Assembly: GCF_008329565.1 (NCBI RefSeq)
Contig: NZ_NPKT01000012.1
Coordinates: forward strand, 111,698 to 175,697
Direction of reading: 5' to 3'
Source of the DNA: Mycolicibacterium sp. P1-5
Lineage (GTDB): Bacteria; Actinomycetota; Actinomycetes; Mycobacteriales; Mycobacteriaceae
DNA: 64,000 nucleotides
Numbering within the stretch: position 1 is the first letter of the stretch; every line of letters starts with the position of its first letter. Shown here in pieces: positions 16,848 through 24,741 of this stretch. Below the pieces are notes generated by a model. The model was not told the DNA's origin. It worked only from the letters and a program-made list of their open reading frames with translations, and ran no database searches. A program made the translations under genes and the position numbers.

Positions 16848-17582
16848 GTGCGCACCATCCACGTGATCGGCATCGGAGCCGGCGACCCCGACTACGTGAC
16901 CTCGCAGGCGATCCGTGCGCTCAATGGCACCGAGGTGTTCTTCGCGATGGACAAGGGCGATGCGAAGAGCGACCTCGTGGCCCTGCGGCGGGAGATCTGC
17001 CGACGGTTCATCACCGACCCGGGCTACCGCTTCGTCGAACTGCCCGACCCGAAACGCGCTGCCGACGGCGACTACACCCGCGCCGTCGCCGACTGGCACC
17101 TCGCCCGCGCCGAGCTGTGGGCCGAGGCCATCGAGACCGAGCTCGGCCCCGACGGCGTCGGCGCCTTCCTGGCCTGGGGCGACCCGTCGCTCTACGACAG
17201 CACCTTGCGAATCCTCGACGAGGTGGCCCGGCACGTCGAACTCGACTACGACGTCGTTCCCGGCGTCACCGCGATCCAGGCGCTGACGGCCCGACATCGC
17301 ATCCCGCTGAACGACGTGGGCGAGCCTGTGCTGATCACCACCGGGCGGCAGCTGCGCGCCACCGGCCTGACCGGTTCGGCCGTGGTCATGCTCGACGGCG
17401 ACTGCGCGTTTCTGGGGTGCCCGCCACAGAGTCGGATCTGGTGGGGCGCCTACCTGGGCACCGAGGACGAACTGTTGATGTCGGGCACCGTCGGCGATAT
17501 CGGCGAGCGGATCGCACAGGTGCGCGCCGAGGCCCGCGCGCAACACGGCTGGATCATGGACATCTACCTTTTGCGGGCCTAG
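16848..17582 (+). CDS. cobF: precorrin-6A synthase (deacetylating) CobF
   Basis: SAM-dependent methyltransferase of the aerobic cobalamin pathway that methylates C-1 of precorrin-5 and removes the acetyl group. 244 residues, opening MRTIHVIGIGAGDPDYVTSQAIRAL (the GxGxGDP motif of tetrapyrrole methylases), with AFLAWGDPSLYDSTLRILDEV and VPGVTAIQALTARHRIPLNDVGEPVLITTGR further on. The start is GTG 16848. cobF is missing from M. tuberculosis complex genomes, so its presence shows this lineage kept the step. It sits 9 nt after the MFS gene and away from other cob genes. Confidence 0.93.
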   Translation: MRTIHVIGIGAGDPDYVTSQAIRALNGTEVFFAMDKGDAKSDLVALRREICRRFITDPGYRFVELPDPKRAADGDYTRAVADWHLARAELWAEAIETELGPDGVGAFLAWGDPSLYDSTLRILDEVARHVELDYDVVPGVTAIQALTARHRIPLNDVGEPVLITTGRQLRATGLTGSAVVMLDGDCAFLGCPPQSRIWWGAYLGTEDELLMSGTVGDIGERIAQVRAEARAQHGWIMDIYLLRA

Positions 17583-17600
17583 TTCTGGGAGGATCCCCGC

Positions 17601-17993
17601 ATGGGATCGTTCCTCCTTCGCGCCGCGGTGACCGGGCTGGCGCTGTGGGTTGTGACGCTGATCGTGCCTGGTATCAGGTTCGTCGGCGGTGACAATGCGC
17701 TGCAGCGAGCCGGCATCGTTCTGGTCGTCGCGATCGTCTTCGGCGTGGTGAACGCGATCGTCAAACCCGTCGTGCAGTTCGTGTCCATACCGCTCTACAT
17801 CTTCACGCTCGGACTGATTCACATCGTCATCAATGCGCTGATGTTGTGGATCACGGCGTGGATCACCGACCACACCACCCATTGGGGACTGCAGATCGAC
17901 CAGTTCTGGTGGACCGCGATCTGGGCGGCGATCGTGCTGTCGATCGTCGGCTGGGTGTTCTCGCTGCCACTCAAAGACGCCCGCCGCCGCTAA
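17601..17993 (+). CDS. phage-holin-superfamily-IV-like membrane protein
   Basis: A 130-residue protein with four hydrophobic helices (about residues 5-25, 35-57, 64-88 and 103-122) and the family sequence VFGVVNAIVKPVVQFVSIPLYIFTLGLIHIVINALML, as in PF04020, which is called a phage holin but is common in chromosomes with no phage nearby. A GGAGGA site (17587-17592) precedes the ATG. It lies 18 nt after cobF and 9 nt before the Fpg-type gene. There is no sign of a prophage; the real function is unknown. Confidence 0.8.
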   Translation: MGSFLLRAAVTGLALWVVTLIVPGIRFVGGDNALQRAGIVLVVAIVFGVVNAIVKPVVQFVSIPLYIFTLGLIHIVINALMLWITAWITDHTTHWGLQIDQFWWTAIWAAIVLSIVGWVFSLPLKDARRR

Positions 17994-18002
17994 TCTGAAC
18001 GT

Positions 18003-18866
18003 ATGCCTGAACTGCCCGAGGTCGAGGCGCTGGCCGACCATCTGCGTCGGCACGCGGTCGGACAGACCGTCGGGCGCGTCGACATCGCGGCGCTGTCGGT
18101 GCTGAAGACGTTCGATCCGCCGCCGACGGCGCTGCACGGACAGCCTGTGACGGGCGCGGCCCGGTGGGGCAAGTATCTCGGTATGCAGGCGGGGGGTTTG
18201 TGGCTGATCACCCATCTGTCCCGAGCCGGCTGGCTGAAGTGGAGCGACAAGCTCGCCGCCGCCCCGCTCAAGCCGGGCAAGGGCCCGATCGCGCTGCGCG
18301 TGCATCTCGGGACACCCGGCGAATCAGCCGGTTTCGATCTGACCGAGGCAGGCACCCAGAAGCGGCTCGCGGTCTGGATCGTCGACGACCCGGCCAAGGT
18401 CCCCGGCATCGCGACGCTGGGCCCGGACGCCCTCGAGATCGGCCCGGAACAGCTGGCGGAAATCCTCAAACCGCACAGCGGACGGATCAAGACGGTGATC
18501 ACCGACCAGAAGGTCATCGCTGGGATCGGCAACGCCTACAGCGACGAGATCCTGCACGTCGCGAAGCTGTCACCGTTCGCGACGGCCAACAAACTCACCG
18601 CCGCGCAACTCGGCGCCCTGCACGACGCGATGATCACCGTGCTCACCGACGCCGTGCAACGGTCGGTGGGGCAGCAGGCGGCAACGTTGAAGGGGGAGAA
18701 GCGATCTGGGCTGCGGGTGCATGCCCGCACGGGGTTGCCCTGTCCGGTGTGCGGTGACACCGTGCGGGAAGTCTCGTTCGTCGACAAGTCGTTCCAGTAC
18801 TGCCCGACATGTCAGACCGGCGGCAAGGTGTTGGCCGACCGGCGGATGTCCAAGCTGCTCAAATAG
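18003..18866 (+). CDS. Fpg/Nei-family DNA glycosylase-lyase (Rv0944 type)
   Basis: Base-excision repair enzyme of 287 residues. The catalytic N-terminal Pro-Glu is seen in MPELPEVEALADHLRRH; a helix-two-turn-helix region contains IAGIGNAYSDEILHVAKLSPF, and the C-terminal zinc finger has four Cys in CPVCGDTVREVSF and YCPTCQTGGK. The protein is the divergent actinobacterial type (WLKWSDKLAAAPLKPGKGPIAL insert) rather than canonical MutM, so oxidised pyrimidine or formamidopyrimidine preference is uncertain. Followed 7 nt later by an SDR gene, as Rv0944-Rv0945 in M. tuberculosis. Confidence 0.92.
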   Translation: MPELPEVEALADHLRRHAVGQTVGRVDIAALSVLKTFDPPPTALHGQPVTGAARWGKYLGMQAGGLWLITHLSRAGWLKWSDKLAAAPLKPGKGPIALRVHLGTPGESAGFDLTEAGTQKRLAVWIVDDPAKVPGIATLGPDALEIGPEQLAEILKPHSGRIKTVITDQKVIAGIGNAYSDEILHVAKLSPFATANKLTAAQLGALHDAMITVLTDAVQRSVGQQAATLKGEKRSGLRVHARTGLPCPVCGDTVREVSFVDKSFQYCPTCQTGGKVLADRRMSKLLK

Positions 18867-18873
18867 TTAACCT

Positions 18874-19629
18874 GTGCACGTGACCCGGCAGAAAATCCTC
18901 ATCACCGGTGCGAGCTCCGGACTCGGTGCCGGCATGGCCCGCGCCTTCGCGGCCAAGGGACGCGACCTGGCGCTGTGCGCGCGCCGCGTCGACCGCCTCG
19001 ATGAGCTGAAGGCCGAGCTGGCCCAACGGTATCCGGACATCACGGTCGCGGTCGCCGCCCTCGACGTCAACGACCACGACCGGGTGGCAGAGGTGTTCGG
19101 CGAGCTCGCCGCTCAACTCGGCGGGATCGACCGTGTGATCGTCAACGCCGGAATCGGTAAGGGCGCCGCCCTCGGCTCGGGCAAGGTGTGGGCCAACAAG
19201 GCCACCATCGAGACCAACCTCGTCTCGGCACTGGTGCAGATTGAAACGGCGCTGGAGATGTTCAAGTCGGCAGGCTCGGGACATCTGGTGCTGATATCGA
19301 GCGTGATGGGCAACCGGGGCGTTCCCGGCGTCAAAGCCGCCTACGCGGCGAGCAAGGCCGGGCTGACCTCGCTGGGTGAATCGTTGCGGGCCGAATATGA
19401 TTCTGGCCCAATCAAAGTCACCGTAATCGAGCCCGGTTACATCGAGTCGGAGATGACCGCGAAGTCGAACACCACCATGCTGATGGTCGACACCGAAACC
19501 GGTGTGCGTCAGATCGTCGCGGCCATCGAACGCGAATCCGGACGAGCGATCGTGCCGGCTTGGCCGTGGATTCCGCTGGTAGCGCTGATGAAGCACGTGC
19601 CGACCCGGTTCACCAAGCTGTTCGCCTGA
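18874..19629 (+). CDS. short-chain dehydrogenase (Rv0945 type)
   Basis: A 251-residue SDR with TGASSGLGAG (about residues 11-20), DVN at the adenine-binding Asp, NAGIGKG, the catalytic Ser in LISSVMG and YAASK. The C terminus (IVPAWPWIPLVALMKHVPTRFTKLFA) is hydrophobic and may touch the membrane, as in lipid-acting SDRs. Start GTG 18874 reads VHVTRQKILITG. It follows the Fpg-type gene after 7 nt and ends at a hairpin shared with the convergent pgi gene. Substrate unknown. Confidence 0.9.
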   Translation: MHVTRQKILITGASSGLGAGMARAFAAKGRDLALCARRVDRLDELKAELAQRYPDITVAVAALDVNDHDRVAEVFGELAAQLGGIDRVIVNAGIGKGAALGSGKVWANKATIETNLVSALVQIETALEMFKSAGSGHLVLISSVMGNRGVPGVKAAYAASKAGLTSLGESLRAEYDSGPIKVTVIEPGYIESEMTAKSNTTMLMVDTETGVRQIVAAIERESGRAIVPAWPWIPLVALMKHVPTRFTKLFA

Positions 19630-19631
19630 GT

Positions 19632-19680
19632 GATTTCGGCGCGAAAACCGCCGCCCAGCGAACGTGAGCGCGCCGAAATC
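19632..19680. terminator. long-loop inverted repeat between convergent SDR and pgi genes
   Basis: Perfect 12-bp arms GATTTCGGCGCG (19632-19643) and CGCGCCGAAATC (19669-19680) flank a 25-nt loop. It fills the gap between the SDR stop and the pgi stop, so it can act as a terminator for both strands. There is no T-run, as is common in actinobacteria. Confidence 0.65.
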
Positions 19681-19681
19681 G

Positions 19682-21331
19682 CTAGCGAGCGCGACCGCGT
19701 TGCTCGCGGTAGCGGCGCACCAGCTCGTCGGTGGAGCTGTCGGTCTGCTTGGCCGGCGACCCGTCGCTGGTGATCACCCCGAGCAGCGCCTTCGCCTGCG
19801 TCTTGCCGAGCTCCACACCCCACTGGTCGAAGGAGTCGATGCCCCAGATCACGCCCTCGGTGAACACCTGATGCTCGTAAAGGGCGATCAGCTGTCCCAC
19901 CACCGACGGGGTCAGCCGGTCCGCGAGAATCGATGTGCTCGGCCGGTTGCCCGGCATCACCTTGTGCGGCACCACATTGGCCGGGGTGCCTTCTGCGGCA
20001 ATCTCGTCCGCCGTCTTGCCGAACGCCAGCACCTGCGTCTGGGCGAAGAAGTTGCTCATCAGCAGGTCGTGCATGCTGCCCGAGCCGTCGGCGGTAGGCA
20101 GGTCGTCGGTGGGTTGGGAGAACCCGATGAAGTCGGCGGGCACCAGCCGGGTGCCCTGGTGCAACAGCTGATAGAACGCGTGCTGACCGTTGGTTCCCGG
20201 TTCGCCCCAGAAGATTTCACCGGTCGGCGTGGTCACCGGGGAGCCGTCGGCCTTCACCGACTTACCGTTGGACTCCATCGTCAGCTGTTGCAGATATGCC
20301 GCAAACCGGGACAGGTCGTTGGAGTACGGCAGCACCGCCCGGGTCTCCGCACCGAAGAAGTCGGAGTACCACAGGCCGATCAGCCCCAGCAGTGCCGGAC
20401 CGTTGGATTCCAAAGGCGCGGTGGCGAAGTGGCGGTCCACGATGTGGAAGCCGGACAGGAAGTCGGCGAAGGCCTCCTTGCCGATCACCGCCATCACCGA
20501 CAAGCCGATTGCTGAGTCCACCGAGTAGCGGCCGCCCACCCAGTCCCAGAAGCCGAACATGTTGGCGGTGTTGATGCCGAAGTCATCGACGAGCTTGGAG
20601 TTGGTCGAGACCGCCACGAAGTGTTTGGACACCGCGGCATCACCGAGGGTTTCGGTCAGCCAGCGTCGGGCCGCGGTGGCGTTGGTCAGCGTCTCCAACG
20701 TCGAGAAGGTCTTGGATGCGATGATGAAAAGCGTTGTGGCAGGCTCGAGTCCGTCCAACTTGGCGACCAGGTCGGCGGGGTCCACGTTCGAGACGAACCG
20801 CGCCGAGATACCGGCGTCGGCATAGTGCCGCAACGCCTGGTACACCATCACCGGCCCCAGATCCGAGCCGCCGATGCCGATGTTGACGACGGTCTTGATC
20901 CGCTCGCCGGTGGCGCCGGTCCACTCGCCGCTGCGCAGCCGGTCGGTGAAGTCCCCCATCGCGTCGAGCACCTCGTGCACGTCGGCGACCACGTTCTGGC
21001 CGTCGACCTCAAGCTCGGCGTCGCGCGGCAGCCGAAGGGCGGTGTGCAGCACCGCGCGGTCCTCGGAGGTGTTGATGTGCTGACCGGACAGCATCGCGTC
21101 GCGATGCTGTTCGAGGTTCGCGGCGCGGGCGAGATCGACCAGCAGCGACAACGTCTCCCGGGTGACGCGGTGCTTGCTGTAGTCGATGTAGAGGTCACCG
21201 ACGGTCAGCGTGAGTTCGCGACCGCGATCGGGATCTTCGTCGAAAAGTTCGCGGAGGTGTTTCCCGGCGATCTGGTCGTGGTTTCGACGCAGCGCGTTCC
21301 ATTCTCCGGTTGCGGAAATGTCTCCAGTCAT
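19682..21331 (-). CDS. pgi: glucose-6-phosphate isomerase
   Basis: Cytosolic glycolytic/gluconeogenic enzyme interconverting glucose-6-phosphate and fructose-6-phosphate. 549 residues, full length for the family. Signature segments are visible: [58 protein letters not shown], the catalytic Glu region [10 protein letters not shown], and the late [25 protein letters not shown] with its catalytic Lys. It ends at the inverted repeat shared with the SDR and is divergent to the aldehyde dehydrogenase gene with 50 nt between starts. Confidence 0.98.
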   Translation of the reverse strand: MTGDISATGEWNALRRNHDQIAGKHLRELFDEDPDRGRELTLTVGDLYIDYSKHRVTRETLSLLVDLARAANLEQHRDAMLSGQHINTSEDRAVLHTALRLPRDAELEVDGQNVVADVHEVLDAMGDFTDRLRSGEWTGATGERIKTVVNIGIGGSDLGPVMVYQALRHYADAGISARFVSNVDPADLVAKLDGLEPATTLFIIASKTFSTLETLTNATAARRWLTETLGDAAVSKHFVAVSTNSKLVDDFGINTANMFGFWDWVGGRYSVDSAIGLSVMAVIGKEAFADFLSGFHIVDRHFATAPLESNGPALLGLIGLWYSDFFGAETRAVLPYSNDLSRFAAYLQQLTMESNGKSVKADGSPVTTPTGEIFWGEPGTNGQHAFYQLLHQGTRLVPADFIGFSQPTDDLPTADGSGSMHDLLMSNFFAQTQVLAFGKTADEIAAEGTPANVVPHKVMPGNRPSTSILADRLTPSVVGQLIALYEHQVFTEGVIWGIDSFDQWGVELGKTQAKALLGVITSDGSPAKQTDSSTDELVRRYREQRGRAR

Positions 21332-21381
21332 TCGTTCGACCCTAGCGTGACGAGGTGTCCAAAGGTGTACATGATGGAGGT

Positions 21382-22839
21382 ATGAGCACCCCAGACATTG
21401 AACGGCTGTTGTCGTCGGTTCCCACCGGATTGTGGATTGGCGGTGAGGAGCGGAAGGGCTCGTCGACCTTCGAGGTTCTCGACCCGTCGAACGACAAGGT
21501 CATCGCGACAGTGGCCGACGCGACTGCCGAGGACGCCATCGCCGCGCTCGATGCGGCGTGCGCGGTGCAGGCGCAGTGGGCGGCGACCCCGGCCCGGGAC
21601 CGCGGCGAGATCTTGCGCTCGGTGTTCGAGACGATCATCGAGCGCGCTGACGATCTCGCGGCGCTGATGACGTTGGAGATGGGCAAGGTCGTCGCCGAGA
21701 GCATGGGTGAGGTCAAGTACGGCGCCGAGTTCTTCCGGTGGTTCGCCGAGGAAGCGGTGCGGATCGACGGCCGCTACACCCAGTCGCCGGCCGGCACCGG
21801 ACGCATCATCGTCACCAAGCAGCCGGTGGGCCCGTGTTATGCGATCACGCCGTGGAACTTCCCGCTGGCCATGGGAACTCGCAAGATCGGGCCTGCGTTC
21901 GCGGCCGGCTGCACCATGATCGTGAAGCCGGCGCAGGAGACACCGCTGACCATGTTGCTGCTGGCGAAGCTGATGGCCGAGGCCGGTCTGCCCAAGGGTG
22001 TGTTGTCGGTGCTGCCGACCAGTAAGCCCGGTGATGTCACCAAGGCCCTGATCGACGACGGCCGGCTGCGCAAGCTGACCTTCACCGGGTCAACCGGTGT
22101 CGGCAAGTCGCTGGTCGCCCAGTCGGCGGACAAGCTGCTGCGCACCTCGATGGAGCTCGGCGGCAACGCGCCGTTCGTGGTGTTCGACGACGCCGACATC
22201 GACGCCGCGGTCGATGGCGCGATGCTGGCCAAGATGCGCAACGGCGGTGAGGCGTGCACGGCGGCCAACCGCATCCACGTCGCGAATGCGGTGATCGGCG
22301 AGTTCACTGACAAGTTCGTCAAGCGGATGGCCGAGGTCAACCTCGGCAACGGACTCGATCCGGCGAGCAAACTGGGCCCGCTGATCAACACCAAGCAGCT
22401 GAACAAGGTTCAGGAGCTCGTCAACGACGCCGTGGAGAAGGGTGCGACGGTCGTACTGGGCGGGGAGGCGCCCGGCGGTCCCGGCAATTTCTATCCGGCC
22501 ACCGTGCTCACCGACATTCCGTCGAACGCCCGCATCCTCACCGAGGAGGTGTTCGGTCCCGTCGCGCCGATCATCGGTTTCGACACCGAGGAGGACGGTG
22601 TCGTCGCGGCCAACGCCACCGAATACGGCCTGGCGTCCTACATCTACACCGAATCTTTGGATCGGGCGCTGCGGGTGGCCGAGGCCCTCGAGTCCGGCAT
22701 GGTCGGCGTGAACCGCGGCGTGATCTCCGATCCGGCGGCGCCGTTCGGTGGAGTGAAGGAGTCCGGGTTCGGGCGCGAGGGCGGCACCGAAGGCATCGAG
22801 GAGTACTTGGAGACCAAGTACATCGCGCTCACGAAGTAG
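21382..22839 (+). CDS. NAD(P)-dependent succinate-semialdehyde dehydrogenase-like aldehyde dehydrogenase
   Basis: A 485-residue aldehyde dehydrogenase oxidising an aldehyde to the acid. It has the [12 protein letters not shown] cofactor segment, the FTGSTGVGK loop, the general-base Glu in [12 protein letters not shown] and the catalytic Cys in [11 protein letters not shown]. The C-terminal [28 protein letters not shown] is typical of the GabD/succinate-semialdehyde branch. ATG 21382 is used because ATGGAGG lies just upstream. It is not the gabD1 or gabD2 ortholog I recall from M. tuberculosis, so the physiological substrate is uncertain. A small hairpin follows the stop codon. Confidence 0.85.
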   Translation: MSTPDIERLLSSVPTGLWIGGEERKGSSTFEVLDPSNDKVIATVADATAEDAIAALDAACAVQAQWAATPARDRGEILRSVFETIIERADDLAALMTLEMGKVVAESMGEVKYGAEFFRWFAEEAVRIDGRYTQSPAGTGRIIVTKQPVGPCYAITPWNFPLAMGTRKIGPAFAAGCTMIVKPAQETPLTMLLLAKLMAEAGLPKGVLSVLPTSKPGDVTKALIDDGRLRKLTFTGSTGVGKSLVAQSADKLLRTSMELGGNAPFVVFDDADIDAAVDGAMLAKMRNGGEACTAANRIHVANAVIGEFTDKFVKRMAEVNLGNGLDPASKLGPLINTKQLNKVQELVNDAVEKGATVVLGGEAPGGPGNFYPATVLTDIPSNARILTEEVFGPVAPIIGFDTEEDGVVAANATEYGLASYIYTESLDRALRVAEALESGMVGVNRGVISDPAAPFGGVKESGFGREGGTEGIEEYLETKYIALTK

Positions 22840-22852
22840 TGGTGGGCATCAC

Positions 22853-22868
22853 GCTTGCTCTTGCAAGC
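22853..22868 (+). terminator. hairpin after the aldehyde dehydrogenase gene
   Basis: GCTTGC and GCAAGC arms with a TCTT loop, 13 nt past the stop. Short stem without a U-tract; a weak or processing-type terminator. Confidence 0.45.
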
Positions 22869-22887
22869 ACCCGGGTAACTGAGAGCT

Positions 22888-23052
22888 ATGAAGATCAGCA
22901 GTTATCAGGTCCCCGTGCGGCGAGGGGTGCCTGAGCTCGTCGTAGCGCAGGTGTCTGGCGCTGTCGCCGGCCTGATGATGGTTTTCGACGAGCTGCTGCC
23001 CGAAGCACCGAAGCGCCACCGGATCGTCGATCGTGATCTGACGCGCTGCTGA
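22888..23052 (+). CDS. possible 54-residue ORF
   Basis: A short open frame (ATG 22888 to TGA 23052) in the gap between the aldehyde dehydrogenase and the convergent acyl-CoA ligase. Most codons end in G or C, as in real genes here, and GAGAG lies just before the ATG. The peptide is mixed hydrophobic/charged with no recognised motif (it ends RHRIVDRDLTRC). It could equally be chance in a high-GC gap. Confidence 0.3.
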   Translation: MKISSYQVPVRRGVPELVVAQVSGAVAGLMMVFDELLPEAPKRHRIVDRDLTRC

Positions 23053-23062
23053 GATCAGGTGC

Positions 23063-24628
23063 TCAGCTGACCGAGCGGTCCGAGTGCGTCCAGAACTTGG
23101 CTCGCAGTTCGCGTTTGAGCACTTTGCCCGCCGCCGATACCGGCAGTGCGTCGACGACCTCGAACGTGCGCGGGATTTTGTACCCGCCGATCAGTGTCTT
23201 GCAGAACTCCCGCAGTTCCTCGTCGCTCGCGTGCTGTTCGGTGGCGAAGACCACCACCGCGTGCACCCGCTCGCCCCATCGTTCGTCGGGTACCCCGATC
23301 ACGGCGCAGGTGGCCACCGCGGGATGGCGGGCCAGCGCGTTCTCCACCTCGACGGAGTACACGTTCTCCCCGCCGGACACGACCATGTCCTTGATCCGGT
23401 CGACGACGAAGACGTAGCCGCGTTCGTCCATGTAGCCGGCGTCGCCGGTGTGCATCCAGCCGCCCCGCAGCGCGGCGGCGGTCTCCTCGGGTTTGCCCCA
23501 GTAGCCGGCCATCACATGCCCGCCCCGCACGGCGATCTCGCCCACCTCGCCACGGGGCAGCTCGGCGTCGGCGTCGCCGACGATGCGGACCTCCGAGTGC
23601 GGGGCAGGGACCCCGCCGGAGCGGCGCAGCACGGGGTCGTGGTGGTCGTGCGGGGAGAGCAGAGTGGCGATGGGCGAGACCTCGGTCATGCCGTAGGCCT
23701 GCACGAACGACGCCGTCGGCAACCGCACCGCGGCACGTTCCAGCAGTGCTGCCGAGATCGGCGACCCGCCGTACAGCACGGCCTGCAAGCTGCTGGTGTC
23801 GTAGTCGGTCAGCGATGGATGGTCGACCAGCATCTGCACCATCGTGGGCACCAGCAGCAGATCGGTGATCCGGTGTTCCTGCACTGCGTCCAGCACCCAG
23901 TCGGGCCGGAACGCCGGGACGAACACATGCCTGCCGCCCCGGCAGACCTGGGCCAGCCAGATCGCCAAGTCCGCAAGGTGGAACATCGGCGCGGCGTGCA
24001 GCAGCGGCCCAGCCGAGGTCAGAAACAATCCCGACGCCAAGGCGCCCATCGTCGAGGTCATCAGGTTCTCGTGGGTCAACATGACGCCCTTGGGGTGCCC
24101 GCTGGTGCCGCCCGTGTAGAACACGCCCGCCAGGTCGGAGCCACTGCGGTGCGCGTCGGGAATCGGATCACCGGTCCGCACCAGCTCCTCGAAACCGAGT
24201 GTCCGCTCCGGCGCCGGACCGTCCCCGCAATGAATGACGGCCGCGAGACTGCTGGATTCTGAACGCAATTCGGGCAGCAACGGCAGGAAGGTGTCGTCGA
24301 TCAACAGCACCTGCGTGGCGGAGTCGCGCAAGCTGTAGGCGATCTCGGCCGCGCTCCACCGGATGTTGATCGGGTTGACCACCGCGCCCGCCCACAGTGT
24401 GGCCAGTAGATACTCGTGGTAGCGATCGGAATTCAGCGACAGCATCCCGACGCGATCACCTTCGCCGACTCCCAGCGAGCGAAATGCCCCGGCCAGCCGC
24501 GACACCCGGTCGGCCGTCTCGGCGAACGTCCGGACACGATCTCCGCAGATCGTCATCGTGGCCCCGGGGGTGGCGCGCACGGACCGGTGCAGTCCCTGCG
24601 TCACGTACATGCCGGCGGTCATAGTCAC
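23063..24628 (-). CDS. fatty-acid CoA ligase / AMP-binding enzyme (FadD-like)
   Basis: A 521-residue ANL-superfamily ligase that adenylates a carboxylic acid and transfers it to CoA. Core motifs: YTGGTSGHPKGVMLTHEN (P-loop, about residues 172-189), YGMTEVSP, GGWMHTGDAGYMDERGYVFVVDRIKDMVVSGGENVYS, and the terminal Lys in AAGKVLKRELR. Length and motif spelling fit medium/long-chain or aromatic acid FadD-type ligases. Two Met codons (24628, 24622) are possible starts. It stands alone, convergent to the aldehyde dehydrogenase and divergent to the acyltransferase. Substrate unknown. Confidence 0.88.
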   Translation of the reverse strand: MTMTAGMYVTQGLHRSVRATPGATMTICGDRVRTFAETADRVSRLAGAFRSLGVGEGDRVGMLSLNSDRYHEYLLATLWAGAVVNPINIRWSAAEIAYSLRDSATQVLLIDDTFLPLLPELRSESSSLAAVIHCGDGPAPERTLGFEELVRTGDPIPDAHRSGSDLAGVFYTGGTSGHPKGVMLTHENLMTSTMGALASGLFLTSAGPLLHAAPMFHLADLAIWLAQVCRGGRHVFVPAFRPDWVLDAVQEHRITDLLLVPTMVQMLVDHPSLTDYDTSSLQAVLYGGSPISAALLERAAVRLPTASFVQAYGMTEVSPIATLLSPHDHHDPVLRRSGGVPAPHSEVRIVGDADAELPRGEVGEIAVRGGHVMAGYWGKPEETAAALRGGWMHTGDAGYMDERGYVFVVDRIKDMVVSGGENVYSVEVENALARHPAVATCAVIGVPDERWGERVHAVVVFATEQHASDEELREFCKTLIGGYKIPRTFEVVDALPVSAAGKVLKRELRAKFWTHSDRSVS

Positions 24629-24741
24629 CCTGGTCGCAGTGTATGCCGGGCGCCGGAAGGAAGTGGCCCGAACGACCGCGCGCCTGCGCTAATCGGCCGT
24701 CGTTGCGATCTAGATTTCACACAACTCGTAACTAGGAGGGC

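Noticed and set aside
17601..17993. Holin-like gene as evidence of a prophage
   Set aside because: No other phage gene, integrase or attachment repeat nearby; the family is common in chromosomes.
16479..18305. 608-codon antisense frame across the MFS, cobF and holin-like genes
   Set aside because: Composition is Arg/Gln/His-rich with no domain; the plus-strand genes are well supported.
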